A stretch of 64,000 bases of DNA from Argentina anserina (taxonomy: Eukaryota > Streptophyta > Magnoliopsida > Rosales > Rosaceae), in the NCBI RefSeq assembly GCF_933775445.1, contig NC_065875.1, positions 11,855,001 through 11,919,000 on the forward strand, given 5' to 3'. Below are positions 60,626 through 64,000 of this stretch, piece by piece (the stretch's first letter is position 1; each line of letters begins with the position of its first letter). The notes under the pieces were generated by a model. It worked only from the letters and a program-made list of their open reading frames with translations. It was not told where the DNA came from and searched no databases. The position numbers were made by a program, and so were the translations under genes.

Positions 60626-61336
60626 GTAGAGTTCCATTAGAGTCACTCTAAAGCTCCAAATATCACTAGCATAGCCGGTACCACTTGCTCCGTATTTTTC
60701 CCGATCAGACCTCTCCGGGCTCATATAAGCCCAAGTCCCCCAAAGACGTACTGCAAGACTCATCAGAACTGCAACCAAAGTCAGCGATCTTGACCTCCTT
60801 CTTGCCGTTCATTAAAAGATTCGCAGGCTTGATATCGTTGTGAACAATCTTGTGAGTCTTATGGAGGTACTTAAGGCCGCGGAGGACGTCCCGTGCGACT
60901 AGGGCAAGATTTTCTTCGGAAAAGGGACCTTGGGACTTGAGCAAGATTCAAGAGAACCCGACTCCATATACTCCATGAGAATCGACACCGTTCCGGTGGG
61001 GTTTTCGAAGATAGCGTGGCAGCGGACGATGTTAGGAAAGCCGGTTGTGCGGCGGAGGATGTCGAGTTCACTCTGAAGGCTGTTGTTATCGGAGGAGGAG
61101 GCGAGTTGTTTGCATGTGGTGGAAGTCGGCTTGTGAAGGACCTTGTGGACGGTGCCACCGCTGCCGCGGCCCAAGACTTGGAGTTTCTCGAGGTCTGAGT
61201 CAGAGATCGGTGCAGTGGAGGAGGAGGTGAAGGTGGTGGTGACGGCAGGGATGGTTTGCAGAGAGATAAGTGGGCGGCAGCAGGCAGTGGTGGGTAAAGA
61301 CAAGGAGGAGATCATGCGGCGTTGGGAAAGTGCCAT
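60620..61336 (-). pseudogene. MAP kinase kinase pseudogene (MKK7/MKK9/MKK10-like), 3' end lost at a foldback MITE
   Basis: From the ATG at 61336 the minus strand reads an N-terminus like MKK9 (MALSQRRMISS...), a glycine loop LEKLQVLGRGSGGTVHKVLH, and ILMEYMESGSLES. After a frame change near 60905 it continues with ARDVLRGLKYLHKTHKIV, HNDIKPANLLMNGKKEVKIA and DFG. After another frame change it reads YMSPERSDREKYG and YASDIWSFRVTLMELY, where similarity stops at the MITE (about 60625). The catalytic loop is HNDIKPAN instead of HRDIKPAN, the ATP-binding lysine block after the glycine loop is deleted, and part of the activation segment after DFG is missing. It cannot be an active kinase. Confidence 0.88.
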
Positions 61337-61631
61337 GTTGAAGATCCGATCAATTTGAAGTAGTGAGTGGGATACTGGAGTGATCGATGCCACTCCTATA
61401 TATACTGTAATAGGGAAATTTAAATTTTGCTTTTCCAAGTTTATTTCGGACTGCGTTGGCTTGGTGATTACGTTAGGGTATTCTAGCTTTCCTTTTCCTA
61501 GTATATGACGGCTGTAAAAACACTTATAGTCATCTTAGTCACTAAATATAAGCATACAGTACGTGTATGCATATAGTATGATCCGTATCCCTCTAAGAGT
61601 TTGCATGACTTTTTAATACAATTAAGCATTA
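61337..61631 (-). promoter_or_regulatory. Former promoter region of the MAPKK pseudogene
   Basis: On the minus strand CAGTATATATAGGAG near 61395-61409 is a TATA box about 60 bp above the old start codon. Above it is AT-rich sequence reaching the TRIM. Confidence 0.35.
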
Positions 61632-61982
61632 TGTCACGTCCCTATTTTGGGGAGTGTCGATCGTGGGCTGCTGGTTGAAAGAACTTTATGCATATATGGA
61701 ATTTGCTCCAAAATTCAATGTGTGGGAGATATATGGCTGCTCCTTCCGAGAGGTTCAATCATGCCGACCCGGTTAAATTCGGAGAGCTTGTTACTAGTCG
61801 AGGACTTAACGTCAAAGAGGCGAGTTGGCTGCCCTACACACAGGTAGGGGTCTGGAGCCGATCCCTTGATGAGCCCAAGGTAGGGCGAAACCAGTGTATT
61901 GCCCCGTTGGATAAGGCTGGCTCCATGAGGATGGAGCGCCGCATGGACCAAGTGTGGCAGCCGAATGGCTAGGTCCGTGACA
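61632..61982 (+). repeat. Left LTR of the TRIM
   Basis: 351 bp, TG...CA, same length as the right copy at 62295-62645. GC-rich for an LTR in this window. Confidence 0.92.
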
Positions 61983-62294
61983 AGTGGTATCAGAGCTACC
62001 TCAACATCGCTGTCGTTGTGTTCGCCAAGCGCTCACACGTATCGCCGTGTCCCCAAAATACGGGGGGCTCCGCGGGGGAGTCGAGTAGGCAGGGTCGCCT
62101 CCAGGAGGAGGACCGGACGAGAAGGTCCGTGGCAAGGGCCAGGACAAGAGAGATCCGGCGCGAAGTCATTGTTGGGTGGAAGATCTTTGGGAACTCCTTT
62201 TCGTCACTCTAGGCATCGTGGGCGCACAAGGGATGCGCGGCCGCAGGGGAGGATGCTGTGTATGAGGACGTACACCAAGTTTGGTGGGGGAGGA

Positions 62295-62645
62295 TGTCAC
62301 GTCCCTATTTTGGGGAGTGTCGATCGTGGGCTGCTGGTTGAAAGAACTTCATGCATATATGGGATTTGCTCCAAGATTCAATTTGTGGGAGATATATGGC
62401 TGCTCCTTCTGAGGGGTTCAAGCATGCAGACCCGGTTAAATTCGGAGAGCTTGTTGCTAGTCGGGGACTTAACGTCAAAGAGGCGAGTTGGCCGCCCTAC
62501 ACACAGGTAGGGGTCTAGAGCCGATCCCCTGATGAGCCCAAGGCAGGGCGAAACCAGTGTATTGCCCCGTTGGATAAGGCTGGCTACATGAGGATGGAGC
62601 GCCGCATGGACCAAGTGTGGCAGCCGAATGGCTAGGTCCGTGACA
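62295..62645 (+). repeat. Right LTR of the TRIM
   Basis: 351 bp, TG...CA. It differs from the left LTR at 15 positions and follows directly on the polypurine tract. Confidence 0.92.
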
Positions 62646-62709
62646 ATTAGCTCTATTGACTAGAGAAAGCGGATTTGAAGTTCTATGTAGCTGGAAAAGA
62701 AAAGGTTGA

Positions 62710-62925
62710 TAGGGGGTCTGCTAGATAGACATTATCGAATAGCACCTTTTGATGAGAGATATGAAGCAAACAGCGAATCCATGGGTATTTGAACTTGAGT
62801 ATCCGGGAAAAAGCAGAATATTTGATGGAAGAACAGGGGATCCTTTTGAACAACCTGTTATAATAGGAAAGCTTTATATCTTGAAATTAATTCATCAAAT
62901 TGATGATAAAATACATATGTTAGGG
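62710..62925 (+). pseudogene. rpoB: Plastid rpoB fragment in the nucleus (NUPT)
   Basis: Sequence for the plastid RNA polymerase beta subunit: [17 protein letters not shown] in one frame (62713-62762), then, after a deletion of about 16 codons with a frame change, [36 protein letters not shown] and [13 protein letters not shown] (to about 62920). These are among the most conserved stretches near the C-terminus of RpoB. Only about 70 codons are present, with no flanking plastid genes, so it is a degenerate plastid-to-nucleus insertion and not a functional gene. Confidence 0.88.
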
Positions 62926-63079
62926 GTAAAAAGTAAAAACTATCATCAATTTTAGAGGCAGTTGCATTCCGACGAAAGTTAAATTCGAGTAATTTGACAC
63001 ATATATCTTGAACTTCCAAGTTCCATTAGATATCAACATCCGTGTAAGTGTAGTCATGTTTGCAAATCAGGCATACATA

Positions 63080-63720
63080 TAGAGGTGGCAGTCGGGCTGG
63101 GCCGGCTCGGCCAATTTTAAGCGGGCTAAAACCGTGTTCGGATCGTGTTCGGACCGGTCTATTTATTTATTTTGTTGGGCTCGGACCGGCTCATTTACTT
63201 AAATATTAAGTTCGGCCTGACCCATGGCCCGAGTCTGTGCCGGGCTAAAAAGCGGGTCGGCCTGGCTCATTAACATTATATGACACAATTAAAATAAAAA
63301 ATATTATGTACTTAGAATATTTGTTTTATATAACTATTTAGTATAGTAAAATAAATAAAATATTACAACACATTTCATAATCTTATTTCTAAAACGTTAC
63401 GTATGTCAAAATAATGATATTTTCTTCACTACTTTGATAATATTTGTGAAATATTGTAGTTTAAATAATGAAATAATCAAAAAATTTTAATTTAAAAAGT
63501 CTAATATTCAAATCTAATAATGATAATTGTTTAAATATTTATATAAAATAATATAAAATTATTTGTTTAACGGACCTACTCATTAATTTATCGTGTTGGG
63601 CTAAAAACAGACTCGGATCGTGCAAGGCCTATGAGCCAAAATATCTTAACCCCGACCCGGCACATTACAATAATGGACTCGGGCCGTGCCAATTTGTAAC
63701 TGGCCCATTTGCCACCTCTA
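63080..63720. mobile_element. Non-autonomous hAT element (GGGCCGG/CGGACCGG family), 641 bp
   Basis: Perfect 11-bp terminal inverted repeat TAGAGGTGGCA...TGCCACCTCTA, with 8-bp duplication CATACATA at 63072-63079 and 63721-63728. Both ends are rich in GGGC(T/C)GG, CGGACCGG and CTCGGGCC units; the centre (63280-63570) is very AT-rich and non-coding. Same architecture as the CCCGT and GGAAGCG families, with a different end motif. Confidence 0.9.
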
Positions 63721-63728
63721 CATACATA

Positions 63729-64000
63729 TGTGGAGCATAATTTGAGAATTGAGATCATTTTTACAAAAGACTCGAGACTTTCTCCGAGTCCCAGACATGT
63801 TAGGAGGCAAGAGTTTTGTAAAATAACTCTTTATTTAGGAATTCAGATCAAGGTTGGATTGCCCTTATAAACCACAGCTCTACGTGGCACTACTGTAGAT
63901 AGAAGGAGAAGCCTCAATGTATAATGAAATTTCTCTCACAATATAAGGTACAAAGCTCTTGATTGCTTTATATAACAGTGAAATCTGTATTATTCGACTT
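63729..64000. other. Window end, unassigned
   Basis: No gene recognised. CCTTATAAACC near 63864-63874 is a possible TATA-like site in an LTR- or promoter-like context, but the sequence is cut by the window end. Confidence 0.2.

Larger units (their letters stand above)
61632..62645 (+). mobile_element. TRIM (terminal-repeat retrotransposon in miniature), 1014 bp
   Basis: Two 351-bp LTRs (61632-61982 and 62295-62645) with TG...CA ends (TGTCACGTCCC...GTCCGTGACA). The internal part is 312 bp and non-coding. PBS TGGTATCAGAGC lies at 61985-61996, two bases after the left LTR; polypurine tract GGTGGGGGAGGA at 62283-62294. A 4-bp direct repeat ATTA flanks it (61628-61631, 62646-62649). I count 15 differences between LTRs (about 4.3%). 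No gag or pol, so it relies on an autonomous partner. Reading frames across it are chance. Confidence 0.92.

Noticed and set aside
60050..60640. 119-147 aa frames in the second foldback cluster
   Set aside because: Same reason: palindromic GC-rich MITE, not coding.
61985..61996. Possible tRNA gene piece (TGGTATCAGAGC; also at 25586-25597 and the variant at 31863)
   Set aside because: All three sit next to LTRs as primer binding sites. No cloverleaf surrounds them.
61688..62510. Frames of 94 and 181 aa across the TRIM
   Set aside because: They cross LTR, PBS and interior with no known domain. The repeated part simply translates the LTR twice.
1..64000. CRISPR arrays, operons, phage or integron-like systems
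   Set aside because: The DNA is plant nuclear. The tandem repeats found are microsatellites or transposon parts, without spacer-repeat structure.

Overview
The window is nuclear DNA of a flowering plant, most likely a eudicot of the rosid type. The evidence is spliced GT-AG genes, AT-rich introns, plant-only gene families (phosphoglucan water dikinase, PLS-class PPR, plant MACPF/CAD1-like), and plant-type Copia, TRIM, hAT and LINE elements. I cannot fix the genus from sequence alone; Rosaceae is a guess. No CRISPR, operon or other prokaryotic structure is present.

Genes with an intact reading frame: (1) 3086-6107 (+), an aldo-keto reductase of 4 exons and 342 aa; (2) 7134-16511 (+), a plastid phosphoglucan, water dikinase (PWD/GWD3) of 19 exons and 1191 aa, which I assembled exon by exon with every splice phase agreeing; (3) 28628-29748 (+), a RhoGDI of 5 exons and 250 aa; (4) 41149-47201 (-), a MACPF-domain protein of the At1g14780/CAD1 family, 7 exons and about 616 aa; (5) 53856-55559 (-), an intronless 567-aa PLS/E-class PPR protein. 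They are unrelated in function: starch turnover, small-GTPase control, membrane/immune signalling, organelle RNA handling and carbonyl reduction.

Dead or partial genes: a LINE zinc-binding/RNase H remnant (132-2748) split by a 1.5-kb insertion; an alpha-expansin pseudogene (49212-50008); a duplicated promoter plus exon 1 of the MACPF gene (about 53430-53800); a MAPKK (MKK7/9/10-like) pseudogene (60620-61336) cut off by a foldback element; and a plastid rpoB fragment (62710-62925) in the nucleus.

Mobile DNA makes up a large part of the window. Element ends could be read exactly in most cases: a Copia element at 18102-26102 (503-bp LTRs, TSD GTTCT); a Copia element at 31677-40174 (186-bp LTRs, TSD GAAGC) that carries a 2.8-kb hAT element with transposase remnant inserted in its pol frame (TSD GTGATAAA); a TRIM at 61632-62645 (351-bp LTRs); hAT-type non-autonomous elements at 16797-17338, 18738-19545 and 63080-63720, each with an 8-bp TSD; a further one of 8-9 bp TSD inside telomere-like repeats (27555-28067); and a family of GC-rich foldback MITEs at 51545-52270, 55908-56206 and 59949-60625. 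The hAT-type elements share a design: both ends are packed with many copies of a short family-specific motif.

Nothing here is convincingly a new biological system. The most unusual signals are the hAT families with motif-packed ends, the twice-repeated A+B pair of foldback MITEs, the perfect 31-bp inverted repeat at 59514-59623, and the gene-fragment duplication of the MACPF locus.
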